DNA of 64,000 bases, taken from assembly GCF_030315745.1 (NCBI RefSeq), contig NZ_JASXSH010000016.1, positions 46,393-110,392 on the forward strand, given 5' to 3'. Every line of letters begins with the position of its first letter. The first letter of the stretch is position 1. The translations under genes and the position numbers were made by a program. Of the stretch, positions 27,754 to 39,221 are shown piece after piece. The notes beneath the pieces were generated by a model. The model saw nothing but the letters and a program-made list of their open reading frames with translations. It made no database searches and was not told where the DNA came from. Origin of the DNA: Gordonia heveisoli (GTDB lineage Bacteria; Actinomycetota; Actinomycetes; Mycobacteriales; Mycobacteriaceae).

Positions 27754-29360
27754 TTGTCCTGGCGGGGCGCGCGCAGCGACAGGGCGACGACGAGCCGTGC
27801 GGCCGGGTCGTCGAGGTCGATGCCGGTCAGGGCCTGCAGCCGACGGATTCGGTGACGCAAGGTGTTCGGGTGTACGTGCAGTTCGTCGGCCGCGGCGGCG
27901 ACATCGCCGAAGCGATCGAGGTAGACCCGTAACGACTCGGTGAAGGCACTGCCCGTCCGGGCGTCGAGGTCGGCAAGCGCGACGACCCGAGGGTCTACGA
28001 GATCCGGTTTGTCGGCGAGTAATCCGACGATCTCACCGAGCAGTACCCCGGTCCGGGAAGCCTCGATCGTGGTGACGTCGTCGATCAGCCCGTGCTGGTG
28101 CCCAGCGGCGTCGAGGACCCGGTCGGCCTGTCCGCGCAGTCCGGGCAGTTGCGCGAGCCCCGGCCCCGGACCTGCCACCACGGCGCGCACCCGGATCCCG
28201 AACTGCCGCTCGGTGGCCGCGACGGTGCCCCGCGCCCACCCGACCGCAGCCTCCGCCTCGGCGCCCGGGGCGATCACATACGCCCGGTCGTCGACGATGG
28301 TCGTCACCGACCGTGGGCTGAACGCGCTGGCGTGCAGGGTCAGCGCGGCAACCTGGGTGGCCACGGACTCCGGCGCACGAGCCACCGCGGTCGGCATCCC
28401 GAAAGCGACGACCACCGACGACGCGGCGGCGTCGAGCCCCAGCTGACCGGCCAGATAGTCGACGTCGACGACCGGCCCGCGCACGCCGAGTAGACGTTGC
28501 ACCAGGTCGTCGTGCTCGGTACCCGCGGCGCGTCGTCGGGTGATGACGCGCGCCGCGACCGATGCCGCACCGATCAACGCGTCGTCGGTGTCGGCGGCCA
28601 GCGGCTCACGCCCCTGCTGCAGCCACACCACCCCGAGAAACTCGCCGACCCCCGGTCCAGGCGTGCGGATGGCGATCGCGCGACGCGGCCGCAACCCGAG
28701 GTCGGCGTGCTCATCGACGGAGATCACCTCCGACGAGGTCCGCAACGCATCCAGCACACCCCACCGGCGCAGCCACGCCAGCATGCGCGGCGGCCCCTCA
28801 CGCCCCAGGATGGACAGCCGCCGCAATTCGTCGGCCGCATCCCCGGCCGGCGAATAGGCCAGCACATGCGAGCGTTCGTCCTCGATACTGACCAGCCCGC
28901 CGGTGCGCTGGGCCAGCGCACCGGCGAGCTCGAACAGGTCGCCGGTCGAACCCGCTCGCATCGACTCGCCCGCAACCGGACCGGTGTCGAGGACGCGCAG
29001 GATGAGGTTGTAGATGCGTTCGGTGCGGGCATGCGGGTCGATGGCGATCACCGCGACACCCAGCCGCCGCGCCGCATCGACGAGCCGCGCAGTGGGCGAC
29101 TTCAGCAGCACCGCCGCCGGAGGATGCGGCGCCAGACCTGTCAGCAGGTCGAGCGCCACCTCATCGGGCAGCCCCAACAGCAGATGCAGATCGGCCGCAC
29201 GCCCGGCACGCCCCAAGCCGTAGTGCACATCGTCGAGGTCGACCAGTGCGATCGAGGTGACCGGCAGATCCAGCCCGCGCGGCGCATCGACCAGGGTTGC
29301 GAGGGTGCGATCCAGTGCCAGCAGCAGCCGCCCCAGCGTCACACCTTCGGAATTGTCCAT
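27735..29360 (-). CDS. pruC: PucR/CdaR-family regulator of proline catabolism
   Basis: The 541-residue regulator has an N-terminal PucR-like sensory region, a central GGDEF-like/CdaR segment (VISVDEHADLGLRPRRAIAI) and a C-terminal helix-turn-helix (AADELHVHPNTLRHRIRRLQ, near residue 500), as in PucR/PruC proteins. It is divergent from the pruA-pruB operon, the arrangement seen for M. tuberculosis Rv1186c (PruC), which activates proline dehydrogenase expression in response to proline. TAATGT stands 7 nt before ATG 29360, so its mRNA is probably leaderless. The shared intergenic region holds an inverted repeat at 29385-29409. Confidence 0.88.
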   Translation of the reverse strand: MDNSEGVTLGRLLLALDRTLATLVDAPRGLDLPVTSIALVDLDDVHYGLGRAGRAADLHLLLGLPDEVALDLLTGLAPHPPAAVLLKSPTARLVDAARRLGVAVIAIDPHARTERIYNLILRVLDTGPVAGESMRAGSTGDLFELAGALAQRTGGLVSIEDERSHVLAYSPAGDAADELRRLSILGREGPPRMLAWLRRWGVLDALRTSSEVISVDEHADLGLRPRRAIAIRTPGPGVGEFLGVVWLQQGREPLAADTDDALIGAASVAARVITRRRAAGTEHDDLVQRLLGVRGPVVDVDYLAGQLGLDAAASSVVVAFGMPTAVARAPESVATQVAALTLHASAFSPRSVTTIVDDRAYVIAPGAEAEAAVGWARGTVAATERQFGIRVRAVVAGPGPGLAQLPGLRGQADRVLDAAGHQHGLIDDVTTIEASRTGVLLGEIVGLLADKPDLVDPRVVALADLDARTGSAFTESLRVYLDRFGDVAAAADELHVHPNTLRHRIRRLQALTGIDLDDPAARLVVALSLRAPRQDKTSATG

Positions 29361-29384
29361 ATCGACAACATTAGGTATCCACCG

Positions 29385-29409
29385 TTGGCGAATTCACCAT
29401 CGTCGCCAA
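29385..29409. promoter_or_regulatory. Inverted repeat between pruC and pruA
   Basis: A perfect inverted repeat TTGGCGA-N11-TCGCCAA lies in the 75-bp region between the divergent starts, 25 bp from the pruC ATG and 27 bp from the pruA ATG. Its size and symmetry suit a dimeric regulator, and PruC is the obvious candidate. The binding is inferred from position. Confidence 0.55.
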
Positions 29410-29435
29410 ACCGAAACGAGGGTGCACTGGAAGGT

Positions 29436-31087
<1,652 letters not shown>

Positions 31088-31091
<4 letters not shown>

Positions 31092-32038
31092 GCAGAGTCT
31101 TCGACGCCGCACTACGGCCGGCGATCGCCGCCGCCGCCCGCAGCGAGCGCATCCGACGCGACCTGACGCGGTTACCCCTCACCGAGCGGGTGGTGCGCCG
31201 GTTCATTCCCGGCGAAACCCTCGACGACGTCGGTGTGGCCATCGACGACCGGCTCCGGAACTCGATGGCGGTGAGCGTCGACGTCCTGGGCGAGGACACC
31301 GCCACCGAGACGCAGGCCGATCACATGGTCGAGGCGTATCTCGCGCTGCTGGAATCGATGTCGCGGATCGCCCAACCGGCACCGGGCGCACTCGAGGTGT
31401 CGGTGAAATTGACCGCGCTCGGTCTTCGACTACCCGAGCACGGACCCAAGATCGCCGAGGCCAACACCCGCCGCATCGCCGAGACCGCCGCCGACATGGG
31501 GGTTCTGGTGACCGTCGACGCCGAGGACCATCACAGCATCGCCGACCGGCTGCGGATCGTGCGCGCGCTACGCGGAGACTTCCCAGATCTCGGTACCGTG
31601 TTGCAGGCAGGTCTGCGACGCACCGAGGACGACTGCGCCGAGTTCGCCGCGACCGGGGCGCGGATTCGGCTGTGCAAGGGCGCCTACGCCGAACCGGCGA
31701 CCGTCGCCTTCGCCGACCGCGACCAGATCGACGAATCATATCTACGGTGTCTGCGCATCCTGATGAAAGGCAACGGATATCCGATGGTGGCCAGCCACGA
31801 CCCACTGATCATCGGCGCCGCGACAGCCATCGCCACCGACACCGAACGCGCAGCCGGCACCTGGGAGTACCAGATGCTCTACGGCATCCGCACCGACGAA
31901 CAAGCGCGTATCGCACAGTCGGCCAACCGGATCCGGGTGTATCTACCCTATGGACCAGAGTGGTACGGCTACTTCATGCGCCGACTCGCCGAGAAGCCGG
32001 CCAACCTGCGCCTGTTTCTCCGTGCGCTGGCCGGCTGA
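31088..32038 (+). CDS. pruB: Proline dehydrogenase (monofunctional)
   Basis: The 316-residue FAD enzyme oxidises proline to P5C and passes electrons to the quinone pool at the membrane. Family segments are visible: LEVSVKLTALGL (active-site Lys), VTVDAEDHHS, VLQAGLRRTEDD, RIRLCKGAYAEP (FAD and substrate), MVASHDPLII, EYQMLYGIR and VYLPYGPEWYGYFMRRLAEKP with the catalytic Arg pair. GTG 31088 overlaps the pruA stop. It corresponds to Rv1188. The pair replaces the bifunctional PutA of Gram-negative bacteria. Confidence 0.96.
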
Positions 32039-32055
32039 CAACGACCCGACCCGGG

Positions 32056-33864
32056 TCAACGACCGGCGGCCTCCACACGGGCCGCGATGGCGTTGACGAA
32101 CACCGACCGGATATCGGCGGCGGTCCTGGCGACATAGGTCGTACCGCCGGTGGCATCGGCGATCGCCGCGAGCGACTCCGAGTCGGCGTCCTTGGAGATA
32201 CCGATCGTCAGCACCAACACCGGTCGGGCCGGATCCTCGAGTTCCTTGAGCTGACTGAGCAGTTCCTGCAGCGAGATGCTGCCCGGATCCTCGTTGCGTC
32301 CGTCGGTCATGATGATGACGCTGTTGGAATAGTTCGGGTCGTAGGTGTCCTGAACGCGTTTGAAAGCTGCGAGGGTGGTGTCGTACAGGCCGGTACCGCC
32401 GCCGAGGTTGCCCGGCGACAACTCCGACCGCAGCACCTTGATGATGTCGTCGCGGTGGGTCTCACCGCTGGAGCCGGGCGCATCCAGCCGCCGGATCGGC
32501 ACCATCTCCGACCAGTCCTGACCGTCGCCGCCCTTGTCGATACTGAAGGCCCAACCGCCGATCTGCGCATTGTTCGGGAACAGTTTGAGTCCGGCCAACG
32601 ACGCCTGGTAGAGCAACTCGGCCCGCGTCGTACCACCCTCGGAGGCTTCCATCGACCCCGACGTGTCCTCGACGACCAGCGTCCGGATGGGCACACCGAG
32701 TACCTGCCACTGGCGCAGCGCCCGGTCGACGGCATTCGGATCCTTGAGTTCGAGCACCTTGACCTCGCCGATACCGCCCTCGGGGGGACTCTCGGCCTTC
32801 GGCTGTCGGTACCCGGCATTCGAGAGCGCCGCGCGGCCCGCATCGCTGCCGATCGCATCGACGAGCGCCTTCCCCGCCATCGCCGCCTGCTCCTTACGGG
32901 CCGTCGACGCGGTGTTCACCAACGGGTAATCGAGCAGGACGGTGCCGTCGGTGGGCGTGACCGCCTTCAGCTTCGAGCCCGGATGGGTGCGGGTGAACAG
33001 CAGGAACTGCTGTTCGGTGGTCACCACCGGCACCGGCGAGGTGTTCGCCAGGTTGAGCCGGGTGCCTTCGTTGTCGTTGGCCAGACGCGCGTTGTTCTGC
33101 TGCACCGCCATCGTCGTCATGGCACCGGTCAGCTCCTGCTGGGTGAGGGTGCCTGCGTCGACCTCGGCGAGGGCACCGATGATCGGCGCGTCGCCGGTCG
33201 AGGTATCGACCGGAGAACCCGTACGCAGGTCCGGAAGCTTCATCACCTCGACCCAGGTCTTGAGTTCGGGCACATCCTGTCCCGCCACGACGGTCGGTGA
33301 CGACGCGGTCGAAGGTGAGACGAGGTCGAGGTCGCGACGCACCTGGGTGGTGACGCGGCGGGCCTGAACCTGGGAATCTGCCAGCCACAGGTCAGGGGCC
33401 TGGTCGCCCTGGGTCAACAGGCCGGGCACCTCCGCACCGGCCGCCGTCTGCACGTCGTAGTCGTAGCAGGAGTCCTCGGAGGCCTGCTTGGCGATGTCTC
33501 GCAGGGCCCCGGTCATCGCGGTGTCGGAGGCCACCGCGACCTTCGTCCGGCCATCACAGTCCGACGACGTCGAGGCTCGCCACAGGATGAATCCGGTGAC
33601 CAGCGCCGCGACGACGACCAGCGCGGCGACCAGCCAGCCCCAGCTGATGCGACGCCCGGTCCGGACCTTGCGGTGTTCGAAACCGAAGTCGTCGGCTCCC
33701 GTGTTCGGACGTGCCGACGCTGCGGCCGTCTTCGGAGCTGCGGCCGTCTTCGGAGCTGCGGCCGCCTTCGGAGCTGCCGCCGCCTTCGGACGGGCCGGCC
33801 CGCGGTCCTCGGCACTGCCCGAACCGTTGTCCGGGCGATCGCCACCAGAGCTATGACGCCCCAT
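32056..33864 (-). CDS. Membrane-anchored substrate-binding and vWA domain protein
   Basis: The 602-residue protein starts with a cytoplasmic, repetitive Ala/Pro/Lys tail (AAAPK units, residues about 26-50), one membrane helix (WGWLVAALVVVAALVTGFIL, about 75-94), then an exported region. Residues about 105-350 resemble a periplasmic solute-binding fold (VAVASDTAMTGALRDIA, LLTQGDQAPDLWLADS). Residues about 390-600 form a von Willebrand A domain with the MIDAS motif DTSGSM near 400 and later LYDTTLAAF and IIMTDGRNED. It ends 17 bp after the convergent pruB. The ligand is unknown; similar actinobacterial proteins carry the same two-domain order. Confidence 0.85.
   Translation of the reverse strand: MGRHSSGGDRPDNGSGSAEDRGPARPKAAAAPKAAAAPKTAAAPKTAAASARPNTGADDFGFEHRKVRTGRRISWGWLVAALVVVAALVTGFILWRASTSSDCDGRTKVAVASDTAMTGALRDIAKQASEDSCYDYDVQTAAGAEVPGLLTQGDQAPDLWLADSQVQARRVTTQVRRDLDLVSPSTASSPTVVAGQDVPELKTWVEVMKLPDLRTGSPVDTSTGDAPIIGALAEVDAGTLTQQELTGAMTTMAVQQNNARLANDNEGTRLNLANTSPVPVVTTEQQFLLFTRTHPGSKLKAVTPTDGTVLLDYPLVNTASTARKEQAAMAGKALVDAIGSDAGRAALSNAGYRQPKAESPPEGGIGEVKVLELKDPNAVDRALRQWQVLGVPIRTLVVEDTSGSMEASEGGTTRAELLYQASLAGLKLFPNNAQIGGWAFSIDKGGDGQDWSEMVPIRRLDAPGSSGETHRDDIIKVLRSELSPGNLGGGTGLYDTTLAAFKRVQDTYDPNYSNSVIIMTDGRNEDPGSISLQELLSQLKELEDPARPVLVLTIGISKDADSESLAAIADATGGTTYVARTAADIRSVFVNAIAARVEAAGR
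33711..33797. repeat. 18-bp tandem repeats encoding AAPK units
   Basis: About four to five imperfect 18-bp units (GCTGCGGCCGTCTTCGGA type) run in tandem inside the vWA gene and encode its Ala/Pro/Lys-rich cytoplasmic tail. The last units drift (GCCGCC). Such tracts readily change in copy number between strains. Confidence 0.8.
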
Positions 33865-33958
33865 CTACTTCATTCCCCTCATGCGCATCCCCGGAGGTCA
33901 CCGGAGATGTGTCTCGCCGACGGTCGACCCGACGGCGAGGTATGGGCTGATTATTACC

Positions 33959-34396
33959 TCAGCCGAAGACCTCGCGAAATCTGGTCAGCGATTTGTGCAG
34001 ATCCCCCGACACCGCCATCGCGGCCGCCTTACCTGCCGGCCCGATGAGCGGCAGCCCACCCAGTTCAACCGTAAAGGTTACTGCCGAACCGGTGGCGATG
34101 GGCGAAATCCCCAGGTCAAGCTTGGCTTTGACGCCACCTTTGCCGCTGCCTTTCAACCGCACCCGACGCTGCGGTTCGAAGTTCTCGATAACCCAGTCGA
34201 AGCGCACGCGGGTACCTTTGACCTTCACCACCGACGTGATCTTGGTGCCCACCGCCAGTTCAGCGGCGCTCGGCACCGGACTGCGCCAGCCGTCGTGCAG
34301 CAGTAGCCAATCGTCGAACCTCGACAGATCTGACGCCGCCGACCAGGTATCTTCCGGGGACAGGTCTACGTCGATGGAGTCGCTTGTCTTGGCCAT
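33959..34396 (-). CDS. Rv0910-family SRPBCC toxin
   Basis: The 145-residue protein starts MAKTSDSIDVDLSPEDTWSA and continues with SDLSRFDDWLLLHDGWRSPV, GTKITSVVKVKGTRVRFDWV, GKGGVKAKLDLGISP and a C-terminal GDLHKSLTRFREVF. This matches my recollection of M. tuberculosis Rv0910, an SRPBCC-fold protein described as the toxin of the Rv0909-Rv0910 pair. The partner-like gene is at 35063-35284 on the same strand, but the 3-methyladenine glycosylase gene lies between them on the other strand. TAGGCT stands 8 nt upstream of ATG 34396, so transcription is probably leaderless and separate from the antitoxin. Toxicity is inferred from the family only. Confidence 0.8.
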   Translation of the reverse strand: MAKTSDSIDVDLSPEDTWSAASDLSRFDDWLLLHDGWRSPVPSAAELAVGTKITSVVKVKGTRVRFDWVIENFEPQRRVRLKGSGKGGVKAKLDLGISPIATGSAVTFTVELGGLPLIGPAGKAAAMAVSGDLHKSLTRFREVFG

Positions 34397-35012
34397 GGTC
34401 ACCGAGCCTAGCGTTTGTGAATACGCGCGTTCGCTACTGGGCAATCAACTCGTCGGGCACGGTGTGACGATCGTGATCACCGAGGTCGAGGCGTATGCGG
34501 GTCCCGACGATCCGGCGTCGCACGCCTACACCCGGACGACGCGTTCGGAGATCATGTACGGCCCGCCCGGCCGGCTCTATGTCTATCGCATCCACGGGCA
34601 TCACTGCGCGAACATCGTGTTCGGCCCCGACGGGCGAGCCGCCGCGGTGCTGCTGCGCGCGGGTCGGGTGATCGACGGCCACGACCTCGCGGCGCGGCGC
34701 CGACGGCCGACGGCCGGTCCCATCGCGGAGTCCGCGTTGGCGCGGGGACCGGGGAATCTGACTCGCGCGCTGGGAATCACGATCGCCGATCTGGGCACCG
34801 ACGTGCTTGCGCCGGACCCCGTTCCGGGAGTCCCGGGTCCCGACCGGGTGTCGTTGCGGCCGGGAATTCGGGTCCCGCCCGCCGCCATCGCGTGCGGCCC
34901 GCGAGTGGGCGTCCGGCGTTTCGCCGACCAGCCGTGGCGGTATTGGATCGCCGACGACGAGTCGGTGTCGCCCTATCGCCGCCACCCCCGTGCCGACCCC
35001 AGCCAAACGTAA
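34395..35012 (+). CDS. mpg: DNA-3-methyladenine glycosylase, AAG/Mpg family
   Basis: The 205-residue monofunctional glycosylase excises alkylated purines. Typical segments: ARSLLGNQLVGHGV, VITEVEAYAGPDDPASHAY with the catalytic Glu, MYGPPGRLYVYRIHGHHCANIV, AAVLLRAGRVIDG, GPGNLTRALGI and the C-terminal ACGPRVGVRRFADQPWRYWI. The ATG at 34395 lies inside CCATGG, whose other strand gives the ATG of the toxin gene, so the two start codons overlap; ATG 34374 in the same frame is an alternative. It sits between the toxin-like and antitoxin-like genes and ends in a strong hairpin. Confidence 0.93.
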   Translation: MVTEPSVCEYARSLLGNQLVGHGVTIVITEVEAYAGPDDPASHAYTRTTRSEIMYGPPGRLYVYRIHGHHCANIVFGPDGRAAAVLLRAGRVIDGHDLAARRRRPTAGPIAESALARGPGNLTRALGITIADLGTDVLAPDPVPGVPGPDRVSLRPGIRVPPAAIACGPRVGVRRFADQPWRYWIADDESVSPYRRHPRADPSQT

Positions 35013-35041
35013 AGGCGATCACCCATGACGGGTGATCGCCT
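35013..35041. terminator. Bidirectional hairpin between mpg and the antitoxin gene
   Basis: Two perfect 12-bp arms (AGGCGATCACCC at 35013-35024 and its complement at 35030-35041) surround a 5-nt loop, starting at the base after the mpg stop. Outer bases (GTA and TAC) can extend the stem. It can serve mpg on the plus strand and the antitoxin-like gene (ending at 35063) on the minus strand. Confidence 0.85.
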
Positions 35042-35062
35042 CTACGTGACGTTTCTCGAAGC

Positions 35063-35284
35063 CTACTGCTGCGGCTGCCCCGGGTTCTCCGGGGTTTCCG
35101 GGTTCTCCGCGGGCTTGTCCTCCGCGCCGACAGCCTTCTTCGCCGCATCCTGTGCCTTGTCGACCTGCGCGGCGTACTTGCCACCGGTCGCCTTGTCGAT
35201 GGCGTCACCACCCTTGTCGATGAGGCTGGGGTTGCCCTTCAGCGCAGCCTTGGCCTTGTCCACGAGTCCTTTGAGGTCCATCAC
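35063..35284 (-). CDS. Rv0909/MT0933-like antitoxin
   Basis: The 73-residue protein, rich in Lys, Ala and Asp, reads MDLKGLVDKAKAALKG, then IDKGGDAIDKATGGKYAAQV and DKAQDAAKKAV, ending in a Pro/Glu/Gln tail. The IDKATGGKYA-type core is the pattern of the small MT0933 (Rv0909-like) antitoxin family. It lies 52 bp downstream of the ctpE stop on the same strand, as Rv0909 does beside Rv0908. Its presumed toxin is 0.9 kb further along, past the opposite-strand mpg gene. The TA function in this organism is not shown by the sequence. Confidence 0.78.
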   Translation of the reverse strand: MMDLKGLVDKAKAALKGNPSLIDKGGDAIDKATGGKYAAQVDKAQDAAKKAVGAEDKPAENPETPENPGQPQQ

Positions 35285-35336
35285 ATCTCCTGATCGACGA
35301 GCCGGACGGCCTCCGGCAGCCCGGTAATTCTACCCA

Positions 35337-37829
35337 TCACCGAGCGACCGCTTCCAGGTGACCGTCGGCGTGTGCACGAGCAACATCGCGCCGCGCAGTA
35401 ACCCGCGGCACGATCCGCGACACCAGTTCCACGCAGACGATGCCGATCGCGGCCGCACCGAAGGCGACCGAATTCATCTCCCAATTCGTGGAATCGAGTT
35501 TGAACATATCCTGGGTGAACGGCCACGCGAAGATGAGCACATACATCAGCACCGACACCGCCAGCAGCACGATCTTCCACCACGTGTACGGACGCGCGAC
35601 GACGGCCAGCACATAGACGGCCACCGCGATCAGCGCGATGAGCGTCGCGGTCGCCGCCTGCGTCTGCGCCGGGGACAGATCCACCGAGTCGCCACCCACC
35701 TCGACACCGGCGCCGCCCGGGTTGACGATCACGTAGGTGATGAAGGCGGTGAGGCCGACGATGATGCCGTTGGGGACCGCCATGAGCAGCACCCGGCGCA
35801 CGAACCCGCTGCGTGCCCGTTCATTGTTCGGGGCCAGCGACAGGACGAAGGCGGGGACCCCGATGGTGAACCAGGCCGAGATCGTCACATGGATCGGCTG
35901 GAACGGATAGCTCAGTGGATCGGATCCCGCGATGTGCGCGATGAGACCGCCGATACCGACCAGCAGCGCCAGCAACACCGCGTACACCGTCTTGGTGAGA
36001 AACAGATTCGACACCCGCTCGATGTTGCCGATGACCCGCCGCCCCTCGCCGACGACATAGGGCAGCGTGGCGAACTTGTTGTCCAGCAACACGATCTGGG
36101 CCACCGACCGGGCAGCGGAACTACCCGACCCCATCGCCACGCCGATGTCGGCATCTTTGAGGGCGAGGACGTCGTTGACGCCGTCACCGGTCATCGCGAC
36201 CGTGTTGTCACGTGACTGCAGCGCCTTGACCATGGCGCGCTTCTGGTCGGGACGCACCCGGCCGAAGGTCACCCCGGACTCCACCACGTCGGCGAGTTCG
36301 TCGTTGTCACTGGGCAGTTCCCGCGCATCCACCGAGGTTTCCGGCGAACCGAGCCCGAGGGACTGCGCCACCGCACCCACCGACCTGGCGTTGTCGCCCG
36401 AGATGACCTTGACGTCGACCTTCTGTTCGGCGAAGTACTCCAGGGTGCCGCGGGCGTCGGGACGGACCTTCTGTTCGAGCACGACCAGCGCCACCGGCAC
36501 CACGTCACCGGGCACGACGGTGCCCGCGGCCGGCTCGGTGTCGACGGCGACGTCGGTGCGCGCCAGCAGCAGCACACGCAACCCGGTCGATCCGATATCG
36601 CCGGCTCGCGCGGCAGGTTCGCTGCCCGGGTCGAGGAGTACGTCGGGAGCGCCGATCACCCAGTTGCCGGCATCCTCGCCGGACCGGGTGCGGAACGACA
36701 TCCCGCTCCACTTCTTGGCGGAGGTGAACGGTTCGATCGCGGACGCTTCCCAGTCCGGCGCGGCCGGAACCCCTTCGGCTACGGCGATCATGCTGGCATT
36801 CGGGCGCGGGTCATGGGCGGCGAGCGCCGCGAGCACCTGCTCGGGATCGCGCGGCGGCTGCGCGTCGAGGACCTCTATCTGTGCCAGCCGCATCCCGTTC
36901 TCGGTGAGCGTGCCGGTCTTGTCCGCACACACCACATTCACCCGCGCCAGCCCTTCGATGGCGGGGAGCTCGTTGACCAGACACTGACGTTGACCGAGCC
37001 GCACCACACCGACCGCGAATGCGATCGAAGTCATCAGGACCAGCCCTTCGGGCACCATCGGCACCAGCGCGGCGACCATCCCCAGCAACGACGACCGGAT
37101 GCCGTTCTGACTGATGAACAGCTGGTTGACGATGGTCAGGATGCCGGCCGGGATCAGCAGCCAGGTGATCACGCGCAGAATCTGGTCGATGCCCGACCTC
37201 AGTTCTGAGGACACCAGGGTGAACTTCGACGCCTCCGCCGCCAACTGCGCGGCATAGGCGTCGGCACCGACCTTGGTGGCTCGATACGCGCCGCCGCCGG
37301 CCACCACGAAGCTGCCCGAGAGCACCTGATCGCCAGGGTTCTTGTCGACCGCGTCGGCCTCACCGGTGAGCAGTGATTCATCGACGTCGAGGGCGACGGC
37401 CTCGATCATCTCGCCGTCGACGACGATCTGGTCGCCTGCGCCGATCTCGATGATGTCGTCGAGCACGACCTCGTCGGGCGGCAATTCGGCGACCTGCCCG
37501 TCGCGGCGCACCCGCGGCCGCGTCTGGCCGACGATGGCCAGTTTGTCCAGCGTCCGCTTGGCGCGGATCTCCTGGATGATGCCGATACCGCTGTTGGCGA
37601 TGATCAGCAGGCCGAACAGGCCGTTGATCAGTGACCCGGTGAACGCGACGATCGCGAACAACACGCCCAGGATCGCGTTGATCCGGGTGAACACGTTGGC
37701 GCGCACGATGTCGCGGACCGACCGGCCGGACCGGTCGGGCATCGAGTTGACCTGACCGGCGGCCACCCGCTCGGCAACCTGCTCGGCACTGAGACCACGT
37801 GCGTCGGTAACAGATTCGGTTGTCGTCAT
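35337..37829 (-). CDS. ctpE: P-type cation ATPase, CtpE-like
   Basis: The 830-residue P-type ATPase has an actuator domain with LLTGEAD, TM4 motif [11 protein letters not shown] (PEGL as in calcium pumps), phosphorylation site DKTGTLTE near residue 303, nucleotide-binding KWSGMSF, and [22 protein letters not shown] in the hinge, followed by six C-terminal helices. Sequence style and neighbours (Rv0906-like gene upstream with ATGA overlap, Rv0909-like gene downstream) match mycobacterial CtpE, reported as a calcium transporter. ATG 37829 is chosen; the frame runs on upstream but only inside the MBL gene. Calcium specificity here is carried over from the family. Confidence 0.88.
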   Translation of the reverse strand: MTTTESVTDARGLSAEQVAERVAAGQVNSMPDRSGRSVRDIVRANVFTRINAILGVLFAIVAFTGSLINGLFGLLIIANSGIGIIQEIRAKRTLDKLAIVGQTRPRVRRDGQVAELPPDEVVLDDIIEIGAGDQIVVDGEMIEAVALDVDESLLTGEADAVDKNPGDQVLSGSFVVAGGGAYRATKVGADAYAAQLAAEASKFTLVSSELRSGIDQILRVITWLLIPAGILTIVNQLFISQNGIRSSLLGMVAALVPMVPEGLVLMTSIAFAVGVVRLGQRQCLVNELPAIEGLARVNVVCADKTGTLTENGMRLAQIEVLDAQPPRDPEQVLAALAAHDPRPNASMIAVAEGVPAAPDWEASAIEPFTSAKKWSGMSFRTRSGEDAGNWVIGAPDVLLDPGSEPAARAGDIGSTGLRVLLLARTDVAVDTEPAAGTVVPGDVVPVALVVLEQKVRPDARGTLEYFAEQKVDVKVISGDNARSVGAVAQSLGLGSPETSVDARELPSDNDELADVVESGVTFGRVRPDQKRAMVKALQSRDNTVAMTGDGVNDVLALKDADIGVAMGSGSSAARSVAQIVLLDNKFATLPYVVGEGRRVIGNIERVSNLFLTKTVYAVLLALLVGIGGLIAHIAGSDPLSYPFQPIHVTISAWFTIGVPAFVLSLAPNNERARSGFVRRVLLMAVPNGIIVGLTAFITYVIVNPGGAGVEVGGDSVDLSPAQTQAATATLIALIAVAVYVLAVVARPYTWWKIVLLAVSVLMYVLIFAWPFTQDMFKLDSTNWEMNSVAFGAAAIGIVCVELVSRIVPRVTARRDVARAHADGHLEAVAR

Positions 37830-39001
37830 GCGGACGCCTCCCACCACGTCGGACGAGTGACGCCGGTACCTGCGCGTCGCTCCAGATCGATCGTGCCGCC
37901 GGGCTGCGGCACCAGCACCGTCGTCGCGTTGCGTTCGGCGTGCGGCAGCAACCGGACGATCGGGTCGCTCCAGGAATGTCTGGCCAAGTTGAAGGTCCCC
38001 CAATGGATCGGGATCAGCACCGAGTCGGTACCGGCCGACCCGGACAGCATCCGGTGGATGGCGACCGCCTCCTCCGGATTGACGTGGATGTCGGGCCACA
38101 GCGGATCGTAGGCGCCGACCGCGATGAGGGTGACGTCGAAGGGGCCCAGTGCGGCGCCGAGGTCGGCGAAGCGTTCGGTGTAGCCGGTGTCGCCGGAGAA
38201 GAAGATCCGGTGCGCCGGACCGCACACCGCCCAGCTCGCCCACTGGGTCAGGTTGCGGGCCAGCCAGCGCCCGGAGAAATGCCGGGCCGGGCCACAGGTG
38301 AAGTCCAGGGTGGCGCCGGGTGCGCGCACACTCACCGTGTCCCCCCAGTCGGCCTGCCGGATCCGCTCGGCGGCGATCCCCCAGGAGACGAGATGCGCGC
38401 CAACACCGACCGGTGCGACGAACACCGCCTCCGGCTGCCGTGCGGCGATGTCCACAACCGTCGCCATGTCGAGGTGGTCGTAGTGGTCGTGGCTGATCAG
38501 CACCACGTCGACCGGGGGCAGTTGGCCTGCTTCCAACGGGGCGCGATGCATCCGGCCCGGACCGACCAGTTGGCTCGGCGAGCAGCGGCGGCTCAGCACC
38601 GGATCGGTCAGCACCCGCACACCGTCGATGTCGACGAGCGCGGTGGCGTGACCGAGCCAGGTCACCGCCAGCGCGGCCGGCGCGTCGAAGGTGGGCACGG
38701 TCACCATGATCGGTTTGCGCGGCCGCCCTGGACTGCGCAGCATGTCGGCGAAGGCGGAGAGATCCGGCGCGACATCACTCTGCGGTTCGGGATTGGCGAA
38801 CGCACCGTCGTTGCGGTGTGGCGACAAATCCACGTGGGGCTCGATCTGCTCGCGGCTGGCGCCCAGCGCACGAGCGGGTCGGAGCCCGCCCGCCGCGAGC
38901 CGTCCGACCGCCGCGTCGGCCATCGCCACCCCGAAGGTGGTGACCCGGCCGGGCGCACGCGCAGCCCGGTCCCGACCCTCGTTCTCGCTCATCGACGTCA
39001 C
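37826..39001 (-). CDS. MBL-fold hydrolase, Rv0906-like
   Basis: The 391-residue metallo-beta-lactamase-fold protein has the zinc motif SHDHYDHLD near residues 168-176, then [20 protein letters not shown] and [13 protein letters not shown], the order found in NAPE-PLD-like lipid hydrolases such as Rv0906. GTG 39001 is chosen because TAGGGT (39013-39008) stands 6 nt upstream, giving a leaderless mRNA; ATG 38992 is an alternative. Its stop overlaps the ctpE start, so the two are coupled. A lipid or N-acyl-ethanolamine phospholipid substrate is inference. Confidence 0.88.
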   Translation of the reverse strand: MTSMSENEGRDRAARAPGRVTTFGVAMADAAVGRLAAGGLRPARALGASREQIEPHVDLSPHRNDGAFANPEPQSDVAPDLSAFADMLRSPGRPRKPIMVTVPTFDAPAALAVTWLGHATALVDIDGVRVLTDPVLSRRCSPSQLVGPGRMHRAPLEAGQLPPVDVVLISHDHYDHLDMATVVDIAARQPEAVFVAPVGVGAHLVSWGIAAERIRQADWGDTVSVRAPGATLDFTCGPARHFSGRWLARNLTQWASWAVCGPAHRIFFSGDTGYTERFADLGAALGPFDVTLIAVGAYDPLWPDIHVNPEEAVAIHRMLSGSAGTDSVLIPIHWGTFNLARHSWSDPIVRLLPHAERNATTVLVPQPGGTIDLERRAGTGVTRPTWWEASA

Positions 39002-39221
39002 GTTCTCACCCTAGTGCGCCGGAGTCGGACAAGCTCGGAGCACGCCGACGGGGGTGCGTCGACCATCCGACACCGACGATCGACGGCGGTATGCACCTCA
39101 CGCGGTTCACGGTTGGTCCGCCAACCCGACGCGGCGACACCGTGCGCGCTGATAAGCTGCCGAATCAGTTGTTCACGCATATGCGCGGGTCGCATATCCG
39201 CTGTAGAGGTAGATCAATTCA

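Noticed and set aside
28497..29435. Upstream extension of the pruA frame
   Set aside because: It is antisense to pruC and rich in Arg, His and Gln; the aldehyde dehydrogenase fold begins only after ATG 29436.
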